Of a stretch of 64,000 nucleotides of DNA, positions 1 to 9,789 are shown piece after piece. The notes beneath the pieces were generated by a model. It did no database searches and was not told where the DNA came from. It saw only the letters and a list, made by a program, of their open reading frames with translations. The stretch is from NCBI GenBank assembly GCA_028278335.1, contig JANQEN010000146.1, forward strand, positions 1 through 64,000, in the 5' to 3' direction. This DNA is from Chitinivibrionales bacterium (lineage in GTDB: Bacteria; Fibrobacterota; Chitinivibrionia; Chitinivibrionales; JANQEN01). Each line of letters opens with the position of its first letter. Position 1 is the first letter of the stretch. A program made the translations under genes and the position numbers.

Positions 1-562
1 GATTATTAAATGCTAGGGTCCCTGATTCATTTATAAGCTGTATCCCTTGGATGTCATTGGATGATGTTGTATCCAAGGATAGGGTGATGTTTTTTCCGGT
101 ATACTCGAACACCATATTTTCTGCAGTTTGAAGTAGTTCCCCATCCACTAGCTGCATTTCACGGTCAGAGCATAAAATAGTTGCACGGTCTGATCCTAAA
201 CCAATTGAGGCTTCAACAACCCAATCTCGAACTACGTCCTTATAATCAGACCCTTGGGCAAGCGACTCAAGTTGTTCGCTTACAGCCGAAACAATCTCTT
301 TGTAAAGGGAATCCTGTAATTGCATACGATGTCGTTTTACCTCAATCTCAACACCGGCCAACACTTTTTTCCTGATCTGTGCTGCCTGAGTCTTGGCTTT
401 TTCCTTTGCTTCATGCACAATTGATTCCACCTGCTGGTCAACATATTTATGTCGTTCAGCAGCAATCTTGTTTGCCTCATCAACCAATCGCTGGGCCTCA
501 TCCTGAGCATCTCGTTCAATACTCTCAATGAGGCTGGCCTTATTCTGCTCTGTTGATCTCAT
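1..562 (-). CDS. atpE: A/V-type ATPase subunit E (partial, runs off left edge)
   Basis: Peripheral-stalk subunit of a rotary A/V-type ATPase. It links the catalytic A3B3 head to the membrane subunit I. The frame opens with ATG at 560-562 (MRSTEQNKASLIES) and stays open to base 1, so the C-terminus is outside the window. About 187 residues are visible. The first ~110 are a charged Glu/Lys/Ala-rich coiled coil, and the last visible stretch (GIQLINESGTLAF) fits the beta strand typical of the E globular domain. It lies 41 bases after subunit F in the same operon. The catalytic subunits A and B and subunit D presumably follow to the left. The assignment rests on stalk-like composition plus operon position. 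Confidence 0.85.
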   Translation of the reverse strand, partial: MRSTEQNKASLIESIERDAQDEAQRLVDEANKIAAERHKYVDQQVESIVHEAKEKAKTQAAQIRKKVLAGVEIEVKRHRMQLQDSLYKEIVSAVSEQLESLAQGSDYKDVVRDWVVEASIGLGSDRATILCSDREMQLVDGELLQTAENMVFEYTGKNITLSLDTTSSNDIQGIQLINESGTLAFNN

Positions 563-603
563 AGTCTTGTCCTATACATTATAATAATATCCCATGGGCC
601 AGC

Positions 604-909
604 CTATAACTTCACCCCAATTGCTGCGTTGACCATTTCTCGAATACCCTTTCTTCCAGGCAGGGGGCCTTTACGGTCGGGAATTTCAACAATGAGTGGA
701 AAATCCTCGGAAAAGATGAAACGGTCTACAGTCGGTCGGATAAGTGATGCCATACGTTCGGTAATGATGACGATGCCCACCTCTCTATCAGAAAGGGCCT
801 CCTTAAAGGCCTTAAGGGTATCGTCTTTTTCTCTTACAATCCGTCCTTCAACCCCTACCATTCCAAGACCAAGCACGGTATCCTCATCACCTATAACCAG
901 ATACTTCAC
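604..909 (-). CDS. atpF: A/V-type ATPase subunit F
   Basis: Small central-stalk subunit that couples rotation of the D/F shaft to the catalytic head. The 101 residues have the F-subunit fold signature: an opening strand (MKYLVIGDEDTVLGLGMVGV), the IVIITERMA strand-helix where the family usually has GIILIT, and the P-LIVEIP strand near residue 75. Length is normal for the family. It sits between the K and E subunits, 11 bases after K, inside an H-C-I-K-F-E operon. Nothing is missing or unusual. Confidence 0.93.
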   Translation of the reverse strand: MKYLVIGDEDTVLGLGMVGVEGRIVREKDDTLKAFKEALSDREVGIVIITERMASLIRPTVDRFIFSEDFPLIVEIPDRKGPLPGRKGIREMVNAAIGVKL

Positions 910-920
910 CGCAATCGTTC

Positions 921-1295
921 CTATATTTTTCCTAGTATCATCAGAGCAGTAATAAATCCAAATACGACAATACCTTCGGCAAGCCCCACAAAAATGAGTG
1001 CCTGCATGGCAATCTCCGGTTTTTCTGCAACAGCACCCATGGCAGCAGCTCCAACATGGGATATGGCAAAACCAGCACCTATGGCACCTAAACCAAAGGC
1101 CACACTTGCTGCAATCAGGGCGTATTTCATGACCGAAGCTTTCTCTTCGGTCAACACATCTGTTATGCCACTCTCGTTTTGAGATTCAGCATAGATCTTA
1201 ACGCTAAAGACAGTGCTGATTACTGCAAAGGCAGTACAGAGAATAACCACACTCTGGGTAATTTGCGTTTTTAGTCGTTGTTTTGCTGTGCGCAT
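921..1295 (-). CDS. atpK: A/V-type ATPase subunit K (proteolipid ring)
   Basis: Membrane rotor subunit that carries the transported ion. The 124 residues include an N-terminal hydrophobic segment (about 13-33, signal or extra helix) and then one hairpin of two transmembrane helices (about 57-80 and 97-121). The second hairpin helix holds the ion-binding glutamate E107 in GLAEG, with Q98 nine residues before it. This is a single-hairpin proteolipid rather than the double-hairpin NtpK type. A strong GGAGGAG ribosome site precedes the ATG at 1293-1295. Whether H+ or Na+ is carried cannot be settled from this chain alone, although a polar Gln near the Glu is compatible with Na+. Confidence 0.93.
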   Translation of the reverse strand: MRTAKQRLKTQITQSVVILCTAFAVISTVFSVKIYAESQNESGITDVLTEEKASVMKYALIAASVAFGLGAIGAGFAISHVGAAAMGAVAEKPEIAMQALIFVGLAEGIVVFGFITALMILGKI

Positions 1296-1307
1296 ATAAC
1301 TCCTCCT

Positions 1308-3341
1308 TTAATAGTCACGGCTGTCCAAAGAAACCGGTGCATAAAGTTTCCCCGTACCATGAAAAAATTTAGTAAAAAATTCATAATAGTTCAAACGTAA
1401 AGCCTGGATACCTGCAGAAAGGCCTTCTAAACAGATAACCAGAATATTTCCGAGAATAAGAATAAGTATGGGGCCGATTCCACGTCCTCCAGCCATCTCT
1501 GCCATAGTGAAAAAGGCAACCATAAGGCTTACGTGGGCAATGCCCAACCCGGCAACCCGCATAAATGAGAGTGTATTTGACAAATAGCCACTAAAGATTT
1601 CTAACAACTCTACTCCCCACTCCATTATCATACCGGGCAATTTTGCACAAAACGCCGCAAACACGTTGCCTTTTCCAGAGAGTGATTCTGGATGTAGTAA
1701 CAAGTGTAGGGGTTCCTTTAAAATAAGCAGTGCTGCAGGAATACCAAAGAGTAACGTCATAATGGTTGCATTGGGAAAGCTGTAATCATGGCTAATCATA
1801 TAGCTTCCCACATAGACACCGCCACCATACATCCATCCACCAAGGATCCCCCCTTTATCAAAGAGCAACTCCAACCATTTTCTCTGTTTTATAAGATTAA
1901 TCCAATTAAACAATAATCCCATTACAATCACTGCAATCCCAAAGAAAATGGTTATGGCCAGGATATCGTAAATGTTGCTTATCATAGAAGCTTCGCTACC
2001 ATGGCCCGCTACTATCCCATGAAAATCAAACCAAAGAGCATCAAACCAGGGAGCACCAAAATAGGAACCAAATAAAAGCCCAAAAAAAGCAGAGGAGAAA
2101 CCACACCAGGTTATCAGGGATAGAAAGGTAAGCACACCCTCACTGTCTTTTTTCTTTGCCATTATTTTGGAAAGCCCAAAGCCAAGCAGGGATAGGACTA
2201 TTCCCTGACCAACATCGGCAAACATGAGTCCAAACATGATCAAATAGAGCGGCATTACAAAGGGGGTTGGATCAATAGTGCCATACTGGGGGACACCAAA
2301 GTTTTTAACCAGCATCTGGAATGGTTTAAATACCTTAGGATTGGTAAACTGAACTGGGATTTCATGCTCCTGCCCTTTAGACTCTTGCGCAGAAAGCCAT
2401 TCTAAATAGCAACGATTATCGGTTACAGCTAAGAGTTTCTTCTCTATGCGCTCCTGCTTGGCAATTGGAAGCCACCCGGAGAAAATCATAGTTCGTGAAG
2501 AGCGCATAAAATAGTTCTGAACTGCATAGAAAAGTTCATTCACACGAATGCTGACCCAAACCTCTTTAAGGCGTTCTACCTCTTTTACAACTAATTCTTT
2601 GGCTGAATCGCTCAAAGCCTTTTGATTTTCTGTAAGCTTGTCGATCTTTTTTGTAAGATCCTGTGCAATCGAGCTTTTAATGGTTTGCATCTCTTTGGGA
2701 AGCTCTACAGGATGCCATCCTACCTTATGTAGTATTTCTTCAACCGTCCGAGCATCTCGCTTCATACTGATCAGTAAAAGATGCTCCATACCCTCTTCAT
2801 TGCCAATGGGAAGCACAACCGAAGGTAATTCCTTCATAGACCGCTCCATCTCATCTCTCTTTTCTGCTGCCACAATGCCAATTTGCATGGTAATAAAGGA
2901 GTGTTGGGAGGAGAGTTTTACATTGGAAAACTTTAGACCATAGAGATCGACCTGTCGTTTGATGTCTTCAAGTTTGAGGATCTCCTGTTGCAAGAGTCGT
3001 TGACGCTCGCGAAAGGTCTCTCTCTTTTTGGCAATCTCCGAAAGCTTTTTTCTCTCTGCTGAAATATCAATAGGAGATCGGTTCTCTAGATCAATTTCTT
3101 TTGGATGATCAGGATAGATTTTCAGGGGGTGTAACAATCCTTCAATACTGCGACGCAATTCGATTAGATCATTCACCAGAGATTGTCGCTTGACATCATC
3201 CAACTTTTCCCCAGTCTCACCCTCTATATTTGAGACATTGATAAATTGGATAACACCCTCTCGCAAGAGAGTTTCGGTGACAACTTCATTATCACGCTCT
3301 AATACAACAGCAAAAAGACGGATCATTTCGGTAGTAAACAT
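1308..3341 (-). CDS. atpI: A/V-type ATPase subunit I (stator membrane subunit)
   Basis: Large membrane stator subunit (a-subunit counterpart) that forms the ion half-channels against the K ring and anchors the peripheral stalks. The 677 residues divide into a soluble coiled-coil-rich N-terminal half (residues 1-340, with a long helical hairpin around 85-130 and 230-265) and a C-terminal half with about seven or eight hydrophobic helices. The conserved run LSNTLSFMRVAGLGIAH lies near residue 585 and carries the essential arginine. The start overlaps the stop of subunit C as TAATG (3339-3343), so translation is coupled. Length fits the family. Confidence 0.95.
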   Translation of the reverse strand: MFTTEMIRLFAVVLERDNEVVTETLLREGVIQFINVSNIEGETGEKLDDVKRQSLVNDLIELRRSIEGLLHPLKIYPDHPKEIDLENRSPIDISAERKKLSEIAKKRETFRERQRLLQQEILKLEDIKRQVDLYGLKFSNVKLSSQHSFITMQIGIVAAEKRDEMERSMKELPSVVLPIGNEEGMEHLLLISMKRDARTVEEILHKVGWHPVELPKEMQTIKSSIAQDLTKKIDKLTENQKALSDSAKELVVKEVERLKEVWVSIRVNELFYAVQNYFMRSSRTMIFSGWLPIAKQERIEKKLLAVTDNRCYLEWLSAQESKGQEHEIPVQFTNPKVFKPFQMLVKNFGVPQYGTIDPTPFVMPLYLIMFGLMFADVGQGIVLSLLGFGLSKIMAKKKDSEGVLTFLSLITWCGFSSAFFGLLFGSYFGAPWFDALWFDFHGIVAGHGSEASMISNIYDILAITIFFGIAVIVMGLLFNWINLIKQRKWLELLFDKGGILGGWMYGGGVYVGSYMISHDYSFPNATIMTLLFGIPAALLILKEPLHLLLHPESLSGKGNVFAAFCAKLPGMIMEWGVELLEIFSGYLSNTLSFMRVAGLGIAHVSLMVAFFTMAEMAGGRGIGPILILILGNILVICLEGLSAGIQALRLNYYEFFTKFFHGTGKLYAPVSLDSRDY

Positions 3342-4408
3342 TACAGCAGTCCCTCGATTCGTTCTTGAGCAATAGTATACTGTTTAGCGTGCATTATGGT
3401 CCTTAGACGTCGAATTTCACTCCCCTTTAAAATAAAATAGGCAAGAACAATACCAATTGTAAAGGGATAACCGCTCAAAATCTTTTTCACCTCCTGTTTC
3501 ATAATTTCATCGAGGACTCGCTCGATGAGAACAAAACGAGAGGATGCATCGGATGTCGGTGCGGTCAGTAAGGTGGTCATTCCAGGGTAACCTTTTTTAA
3601 CAATGTGCTCCAATTGGGATGAAACATTCTGCGAAGCATAGATACTCTTGAGGTGTTTTATATCCACGGTATTACCAGTGGGTATAAGTAGCGGTATGGC
3701 TTCATCCATTGAGAGGGAGTAGAAATTTCTAAAACGAATAATCCAGTTTATGTTTTGTAGATCTATTTCAACACCGATTAACCGTGAGGCCAGGGCAGTA
3801 TCTTTTTTTGAAAGCTTATGTATCATCTCCTGTAAACGATTATAGTAAAAGTGATCCAGGGCAATTTCTAATCGAAACAGTGTCTGTTCCTCCTCGACGA
3901 CAGATCGATTATCCTTAATTATTGCCCCATAGGGAGTATTTGATAGGACCTGAATAATTTCACCAAAGTCATTGGCATTAACTATTACATCAAGGGATAC
4001 TTCATAATAAATGGTTCTATGGATGAGGTAATGGACCAGATTCTCAACAGGCCGTTTTCTAAAGACCCTATCAAAAAAGAGTCGAAGGGCATTCTTTAAA
4101 TTGTCAATCTCAAAGCGAAGCAATAGAGTTTTTACAAATTGAACAGTCTCTTTATGGAGATATTTCTCTAACGATGTATAGAGAGCAATCTCGTCAATCA
4201 ACATTTTTTGTTCGATAACCAGAAGATCGCCGGTCTTCTCATAGAGCTCCTCTAAATCACTAAAAGAGGTCTCTCGTAATAAGGTAAGAACCTCTTCTAA
4301 AGATCCTGCATGAGCCATTTGTAAAAAAATATCATCGGAAATGAGTTTACTAATTCGAGCACGTAAGGTAGCATTGACAAAGGCATATTTTGTCAATGGT
4401 CCTGCCAT
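3341..4408 (-). CDS. atpC: A/V-type ATPase subunit C (V0D/AC39-like)
   Basis: Socket subunit that connects the central D/F shaft to the K ring. The 355-residue, all-helical, charged protein has no transmembrane segment, as expected. It starts with MAGPLTKYAFVNATLRARIS, close to the family opening in which a tyrosine precedes an N-R-A-R-I-like motif. The ATG overlaps the stop of subunit H as TAATG (4406-4410), and its own stop overlaps the start of subunit I in the same way. Assignment is from length, N-terminus and position. Confidence 0.9.
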   Translation of the reverse strand: MAGPLTKYAFVNATLRARISKLISDDIFLQMAHAGSLEEVLTLLRETSFSDLEELYEKTGDLLVIEQKMLIDEIALYTSLEKYLHKETVQFVKTLLLRFEIDNLKNALRLFFDRVFRKRPVENLVHYLIHRTIYYEVSLDVIVNANDFGEIIQVLSNTPYGAIIKDNRSVVEEEQTLFRLEIALDHFYYNRLQEMIHKLSKKDTALASRLIGVEIDLQNINWIIRFRNFYSLSMDEAIPLLIPTGNTVDIKHLKSIYASQNVSSQLEHIVKKGYPGMTTLLTAPTSDASSRFVLIERVLDEIMKQEVKKILSGYPFTIGIVLAYFILKGSEIRRLRTIMHAKQYTIAQERIEGLL

Positions 4409-4740
4409 TATTCCTGTTCCTTTGGCATATCGGTGTCGATCACCATGGTAACAATTGTCTGAACCGCGTCTTCAATGTTTTTCTTATGTATTGTACGGAA
4501 TTGAACTCCCTGCTCATCGGTCTTGGCAACTCTCTCCTCCCGCTCCTTTTTTGCCTCCTCCCGTGCTCGTTCAGAGGCTTTTAACAGGAGCTCTTTAGCA
4601 TCAAGGCGAGCCTTGTTTAATTTCTCAGAGACCTCGTTCTCCACCTCACTCTTTATTTGAGCAGCCTTCTTTTTGGCTTCATCAACAATCTGGGCGACTC
4701 TTTTTTCGGCCTCTAGAACCTCATCGATAATTTTTTCCAT
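4408..4740 (-). CDS. atpH: A/V-type ATPase small stalk subunit H/G
   Basis: First gene of the ATPase operon. The 110-residue protein is almost entirely coiled coil, rich in Glu, Lys and Ala (residues 1-75). It fits the H (G-like) subunit that pairs with subunit E to form the right-handed coiled-coil peripheral stalk. The ribosome site AGGGA lies seven bases before the ATG. It could be confused with any short coiled-coil protein, but its place at the head of a C-I-K-F-E run makes the call secure. Confidence 0.85.
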   Translation of the reverse strand: MEKIIDEVLEAEKRVAQIVDEAKKKAAQIKSEVENEVSEKLNKARLDAKELLLKASERAREEAKKEREERVAKTDEQGVQFRTIHKKNIEDAVQTIVTMVIDTDMPKEQE

Positions 4741-4786
4741 TAATCGTTCCCTGAGAAAGCCTTAAAACATTTGTCAGTCCTGAAGA

Positions 4787-4815
4787 AAAATAATTCAGTA
4801 TTGATACATTCTCAA
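4787..4815 (-). promoter_or_regulatory. Predicted sigma70-type promoter of the ATPase operon
   Basis: On the minus strand a TTGAGA -35 box (4810-4815) and a TATTTT -10 box (4787-4792) are separated by 17 bases. They stand about 45 bases upstream of the subunit H start codon. This suggests the ATPase genes can be transcribed independently of the outer-membrane protein gene upstream. Prediction from sequence only. Confidence 0.5.
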
Positions 4816-4869
4816 GGCAATTAGTAAATCATACGCATTTGATGGGCACTAAAAGAAAACAATTGTATA

Positions 4870-6960
4870 TCACCCCTGAATAAGCCAGTTGAATCCCCAT
4901 CGAAAGGTAAGGCCTGGCATATAATAACCCGGAACATAGGCAATTCTCTGATTGAAGAGATTGTCAATTTTATAGAATAGTCTAAAGGATTTGATCTCTG
5001 CAGTGGTTTTAAAACTCACATCAAAGAGTTTTCTATTCCACGTTAAAATATCTCCATAGCGGATAGGATCTCTTTCACTCCAGTAAATCAAACCAAGATC
5101 AAATATCAGCTGAAGTGTCTTTGTTTCTCTTTTAAGATGATAGGATAGATGACTTTTGGATTTAAAATAGGGTTTCTTCTCAGATATCATCCATTGAGAG
5201 GAACCAGTTAAGCCTTTCCATGCACCAAAAAAGGGAGTAGCCGTAAAAACCCACTGAGATTCATCATAGGGTGGCCTGCCATCTTGCCAATTACGAAGAA
5301 CAGCTCTGTCAACCTCTTCATGAAGATCATTTACATACATAGCGCCCATCAAAAGCCCGGCTTTCTTCATACGAAATAGAGCCTCGCAGCCAATTACCTG
5401 ATAGGCATTAGCATAGTCACCTGGAGTAATAGGGTAGAGAGAATCCAATATTGTATCAAAGGGCATGTGGGGTGGAAAAACTTCCTGCTGTCCATAGAGG
5501 GAGATTGTTGCCACTCCCCTCTTTGCTGAGAAAAATCCTTTCCAAAGAGGAAACGATTCCAACTCACCATTCAATTTCACAAAGGCGGCTCCACCTAATC
5601 CAGAAAAGACGCCCTCTATCTTACCCATTATAAAACGGTTCGTGTAGCTACAGTGTGTTTCGGTATGGTGGGTCACTAACCTTTGCTTATTAAATCGAGA
5701 ACAGGCAGAGCGATATACTTTGCCCAATAGAGCCAGTGAATCAGTGCCACCAAATGATTTAAATCCTATGTATGGTGCTAAGGCACCGCCGCTTTTAAAA
5801 CTCTCTCCCCGACGAAAAACAGATGAATCTCTGACAATTGGCGACAATCTATTGACGGCTTTAAGAAGAAAGGCCTCGCCATTTACTCGCAGATTCTCGG
5901 AAAGAGCAAACCTCTGCAGTTGCGCGGACAAATGATGACTATAATGGGATCTCTCCTGCCGGGCAAGGGTTACCAAGGGTACCCCACCATTAACTACTGT
6001 TTGTTGAGAAACAACATCATTATGCAAATCACTATAACGATAGGTTACATCAAGTGAAGCGCTATCCTGTGGTGTCCATGAGAGCGCTGTTGCGACAACA
6101 TGTTCGCGAGAAAGCGGATTGGTCCCATGGTGCATAACATTGGTAGTATCAATTCCCAAACCCTCATAAATAGATTTATAAAAATTATAGAGATCCCCTG
6201 AATTATGATCATAGATCTTTCTGATAAAGTATTGAAAATTTGAGAAAATCCCAAACTGTAAAGAACGGGTAATGGGGCGGGCAAAGCGAAGATTTAGGAT
6301 ACTCTCATCAAAGACTCCCATCTCAATGAGCAAACTGGTCTCTGGGCGAGTAAGATTATTAGGCTGCAAACCAAAAGAGATCGTACCGGGAGATTTGAGT
6401 TGCATGGTCTTCATCTCTGCTGCAGAAAAGAGATTTACACCCGCATTGGGTTGTGTATGAAATCGAAAAAGACTGTTTCCCGGATGCATGGAGAGGTGTG
6501 GAGCCGGTTGTCCATAAAACAGAAAACGATTCATGTTTGAAGAGAGTGTCACCGGGGCGGACACATAAAGGGGATGCCTATGCATTATGTCTGAGAGGTG
6601 CATACCATCGGTTTGGAATATGCCAAAGGGATAAATCTTAGATGGATTAAAGAGAGAATCACTGTTTTGAGGATGCTTTAAATACATGTGCCGTAGTTTT
6701 CTATTATTCTGCAAATACCGAAAACGCGCTTCAACTCTTTTCAATGAATCAACCTGAGCAGAATCTATCTCTGTTTCAGCAAGTGGACTGTTTTCCTTTT
6801 TTTCTTTAATAGAAGGAAGCGAGTCCTTTTCTTTATGAATAACAGTTGTTGAGTCATCTTCTACTATTTTTGTAGTATCTAAGGATTGGGCTGTGGAAAA
6901 AGAATTTTTCCCATACAATAAAAGCGTCGTAATAATAGTAATAAGGGTATAATTTTTCAT
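4870..6960 (-). CDS. TonB-receptor-like outer-membrane barrel protein
   Basis: 696 residues with a signal peptide (about 1-24), a Ser/Thr/Glu/Lys linker to residue 75, a short plug-like region (about 100-165) and a long stretch of alternating beta strands to the end. The C-terminus (KIDNLFNQRIAYVPGYYMP, then an amphipathic strand) resembles the last strands of TonB-dependent receptors. No TonB box or complete plug is visible, and the chain is short for a transporter. It may be a divergent receptor or a barrel of other function. Substrate unknown. It ends 130 bases upstream of the ATPase operon on the same strand. Confidence 0.6.
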   Translation of the reverse strand: MKNYTLITIITTLLLYGKNSFSTAQSLDTTKIVEDDSTTVIHKEKDSLPSIKEKKENSPLAETEIDSAQVDSLKRVEARFRYLQNNRKLRHMYLKHPQNSDSLFNPSKIYPFGIFQTDGMHLSDIMHRHPLYVSAPVTLSSNMNRFLFYGQPAPHLSMHPGNSLFRFHTQPNAGVNLFSAAEMKTMQLKSPGTISFGLQPNNLTRPETSLLIEMGVFDESILNLRFARPITRSLQFGIFSNFQYFIRKIYDHNSGDLYNFYKSIYEGLGIDTTNVMHHGTNPLSREHVVATALSWTPQDSASLDVTYRYSDLHNDVVSQQTVVNGGVPLVTLARQERSHYSHHLSAQLQRFALSENLRVNGEAFLLKAVNRLSPIVRDSSVFRRGESFKSGGALAPYIGFKSFGGTDSLALLGKVYRSACSRFNKQRLVTHHTETHCSYTNRFIMGKIEGVFSGLGGAAFVKLNGELESFPLWKGFFSAKRGVATISLYGQQEVFPPHMPFDTILDSLYPITPGDYANAYQVIGCEALFRMKKAGLLMGAMYVNDLHEEVDRAVLRNWQDGRPPYDESQWVFTATPFFGAWKGLTGSSQWMISEKKPYFKSKSHLSYHLKRETKTLQLIFDLGLIYWSERDPIRYGDILTWNRKLFDVSFKTTAEIKSFRLFYKIDNLFNQRIAYVPGYYMPGLTFRWGFNWLIQG

Positions 6961-7149
6961 AAGTCTTTATAAAATAAATTATAATTGATGATAGTATTTA
7001 CTTGATCCTCTCTTTACTGCACCATTTTTTAATTTATTTTATCACAGGTAGTACCAAATGTATTTAGCAACTCCTTTGTTTTTCATACAGCACATATACT
7101 ATTGTAATAACCTGTGCACCCATACTATAACAGCTTAGGTCTTTAGCTC

Positions 7150-9093
7150 ATGATGAAAAATCAGAAAAAATCTATCTTCATCCTTGGAATCACCATTGTT
7201 TGTGTGACTCTTCTTTTTCGTTGCGCTTATCTAAATACCCTTTACAATGCTAAGGTTTCCTTTAATAAGGCCTTTAAGGCTCATCAAAAACTTATTAAAA
7301 AAAGCGCAGACACCACTGATCAATTACCCGCAGAGATTAAAGAGGGGTATGATAAAACCATAGCAAAATGCGCAAAAACAATTAGTGTCTATCCAAAACG
7401 AAAAAAGTGGCATGACGATGCTCTTTTTCTAAAAGCAAAGGCTACCTACTATAAAAAAGAATACTCCCTAGCAATTCAGCGAGCTCGTCAATTGATCAAA
7501 GAATTTCCCGAAAGCCCCTTTATTCCTGAGACCTATCTACTCCTGGGCAAGGCCTATCTTGGCTATGATAATCTCCAGAAAGCAGAGGAGACCTTTTATT
7601 ACATCTTAGAGAAATACCCAAAGCTTAACACTGCCGAGGATATCACCTTACTCCTTGCTGAAGTTGCCATGAAGCGGGAGGGAAAGTCTCAGGCAATCCA
7701 GATTTTAAAGGAGAGTCTTGAATCGGTTACCTCCGATGAAAAAAAGATGGATATAATAATAAAGCTTGGTGGCCTTTACATTGATATGCAAATGTATGAA
7801 GAGGCAGTCCAACTGATAGCAACAGCACCGCGAAATAAAGACTTTCCTACCTTTCTCTATAAAATGGATTACCAACTCATCATCTGCCATAAAGAGCTAG
7901 CCCAATATGAACAGGCAATGACGTTGATCAATATTGCCTTAAAAATCAATGACTATGTGGCCTACAAATCCAACATACTCCTTGAAAAGGGTATTATCCA
8001 AAAATTGACAGACCAAATTAAGCTGGCAATTGAGACCTTGGAGGAGATCACCAAAGGAACCGGAGATCCAGAGATTCAAGCAAAGGCATGGCTTGAGCTT
8101 GCCTCAATCTATCAATTTGAATATGGTGATTTCGAAAAGGCAAAGGAGTGCTATGAGAAGGCTCAATCCACCAGTAATGATGAAGAGATTCAGAGAATAG
8201 CTGATAAGCGCATATCTGGTATGCATCTCCGTGATGAGTACCTTGATCTTATCAAAAATAGCTCGATCCAAAAGGATACAGCCGACTCTTCGGAGAGTCT
8301 CTTTTCTCTTTACTATAAACTGGGAGAGGTATATTGGCTCAACTTAGATGAGCCTGATTCTGCCCTAAACCAATACAATCGGATAACCACAGATTCATCA
8401 GCCGACTCTTCCCTCTTAGAAAAATCACTCTATGCCCGAGCGTGGATCCTGCGATTTATCAAAGAGGACACCACTACATCGGACAGCCTTTATAAAAAAA
8501 TCATAAAGAAATACCCTCAGTCAATCACTGCCCAGAAATCCCAGCAGGACCTTGGGATTCCCGTCACGGTTAAAACCTATGAAGACTCAGCGCGCTTAGC
8601 ATTGATCCAGGCAGAACGGCTTTACTTTGATGAGCAAGAGATTGTTAAAGCGGTCAATGCCTATTACAAAGTGGCAAAAAAGTATCCCGACCTTGAAGAT
8701 ATCGCTATTAAGAGCCTCTATATGGCAGGATGGCTTTGCGACAATGTTCTTAATAAGAACAGAAAAGCACTAACCATTTACAAAAAACTCTGTGATAAAT
8801 ATCCAGAGTCGGATATATGTATTAACGAAATCCAACCCCGATTAAAAATTGTGGAAGACACCTTGAAAGTTCTTAAGCAGAAGAAAAAACAAAAAAAGAA
8901 AAAGCGTAAGATCCTAAAAAAGGGCACGATAAAAACACCTTCCCCAACCGATTCTGTCAACACCAGCGACGAGGCGATCCTTTCGGAGGAGGAACCGGAT
9001 AGCAAAAAGGACATTGAGCAACCCCCTACTGAAGAGGCATCAAAGAAGGATGCTCAAAATAATGAAGAAAGCACAATCGACCAAGGGGAATAA
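7150..9093 (+). CDS. TPR-repeat lipoprotein (BamD/YbgF-like)
   Basis: 647-residue lipoprotein. The N-terminal hydrophobic segment ends in a lipobox-like LFRC with Cys25 as the lipidation site, followed by AYLNTLYNAKVSFNKA. This opening is common in envelope TPR lipoproteins of the FCB group. At least eight TPR-type helical hairpins run from about residue 75 to 550, many with YP or FP before the next helix, as in BamD/YbgF. The last ~85 residues are disordered: a Lys-rich run followed by an acidic Ser/Glu/Asp tail. It stands 85 bases before an lpoB-like gene. Partner unknown; a scaffold role in envelope assembly is inference. Confidence 0.75.
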   Translation: MMKNQKKSIFILGITIVCVTLLFRCAYLNTLYNAKVSFNKAFKAHQKLIKKSADTTDQLPAEIKEGYDKTIAKCAKTISVYPKRKKWHDDALFLKAKATYYKKEYSLAIQRARQLIKEFPESPFIPETYLLLGKAYLGYDNLQKAEETFYYILEKYPKLNTAEDITLLLAEVAMKREGKSQAIQILKESLESVTSDEKKMDIIIKLGGLYIDMQMYEEAVQLIATAPRNKDFPTFLYKMDYQLIICHKELAQYEQAMTLINIALKINDYVAYKSNILLEKGIIQKLTDQIKLAIETLEEITKGTGDPEIQAKAWLELASIYQFEYGDFEKAKECYEKAQSTSNDEEIQRIADKRISGMHLRDEYLDLIKNSSIQKDTADSSESLFSLYYKLGEVYWLNLDEPDSALNQYNRITTDSSADSSLLEKSLYARAWILRFIKEDTTTSDSLYKKIIKKYPQSITAQKSQQDLGIPVTVKTYEDSARLALIQAERLYFDEQEIVKAVNAYYKVAKKYPDLEDIAIKSLYMAGWLCDNVLNKNRKALTIYKKLCDKYPESDICINEIQPRLKIVEDTLKVLKQKKKQKKKKRKILKKGTIKTPSPTDSVNTSDEAILSEEEPDSKKDIEQPPTEEASKKDAQNNEESTIDQGE

Positions 9094-9178
9094 CTACCTG
9101 CTTTGGATGTTATAAATTTACATTACCTTAGAACGACAACTATATCACAATACCTATCTTTATCAAAAGGAGTATCCT

Positions 9179-9778
9179 ATGAGATCTCATATAACTAAAC
9201 TAATGGCTCTTCTGGTAATTTTTGGATGCCTTTCCAGTTGCACGAAAAAGGTGGCCCGCATAGATCCAAACTCAACTGTTGATCTCAGCGGTAAGTGGAA
9301 TGATGCAGACTCGCGCATGGTTGCCGAAGAGATGATAAAGGACTGCCTGGCAAAACCTTGGAAAGAGAAACTTCAGCAGAATAAAGAGATGCCACGTATT
9401 ATTGTAGGACGTATAAAAAACCGTAGTCATGAGCACATCAATACGCAAGCCTTCTCCAAGGACATGGAACGGGTGCTTATCAACTCCGGCACGGTAGAAT
9501 TTGTCGCCACTAAAAGTGAACGGGAAGATATTCGCGAAGAGAAAGCCGACCAAATGGAAAACGCCTCAGATCAGACCAAGAAGGAGCTGTACAACGAGTC
9601 CGGCGCCGATGTTATGCTTTTGGGGAGTGTCAATACCATCGCTGATTTGGAAGGACGAAAAAAGGTCATGTACTATCAGGTTGATTTAGAGCTGATAGAG
9701 ATCGAGTCGAACAGAAAACTTTGGATTGGCACAAAAAAGATCAAGAAGTACATCACCCGCGCTAAAGCCAAACTGTAA
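9179..9778 (+). CDS. lpoB: LpoB-like penicillin-binding-protein activator lipoprotein
   Basis: 199-residue lipoprotein with signal peptide and lipobox LSSC (Cys21). It carries the LpoB-family signature IDPNSTVDLSGKWNDADSR near residues 28-46, then the mixed alpha/beta domain with VGRIKNR and the SGADVMLLGSV strand. In gammaproteobacteria LpoB activates the glycosyltransferase of PBP1B. That role here is inferred from the family. AAGGAG lies seven bases before the ATG. The neighbour downstream (COG3014-like TPR lipoprotein) often accompanies LpoB-like genes, which supports a shared envelope job. Confidence 0.85.
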   Translation: MRSHITKLMALLVIFGCLSSCTKKVARIDPNSTVDLSGKWNDADSRMVAEEMIKDCLAKPWKEKLQQNKEMPRIIVGRIKNRSHEHINTQAFSKDMERVLINSGTVEFVATKSEREDIREEKADQMENASDQTKKELYNESGADVMLLGSVNTIADLEGRKKVMYYQVDLELIEIESNRKLWIGTKKIKKYITRAKAKL

Positions 9779-9789
9779 TACGCGCTGCT

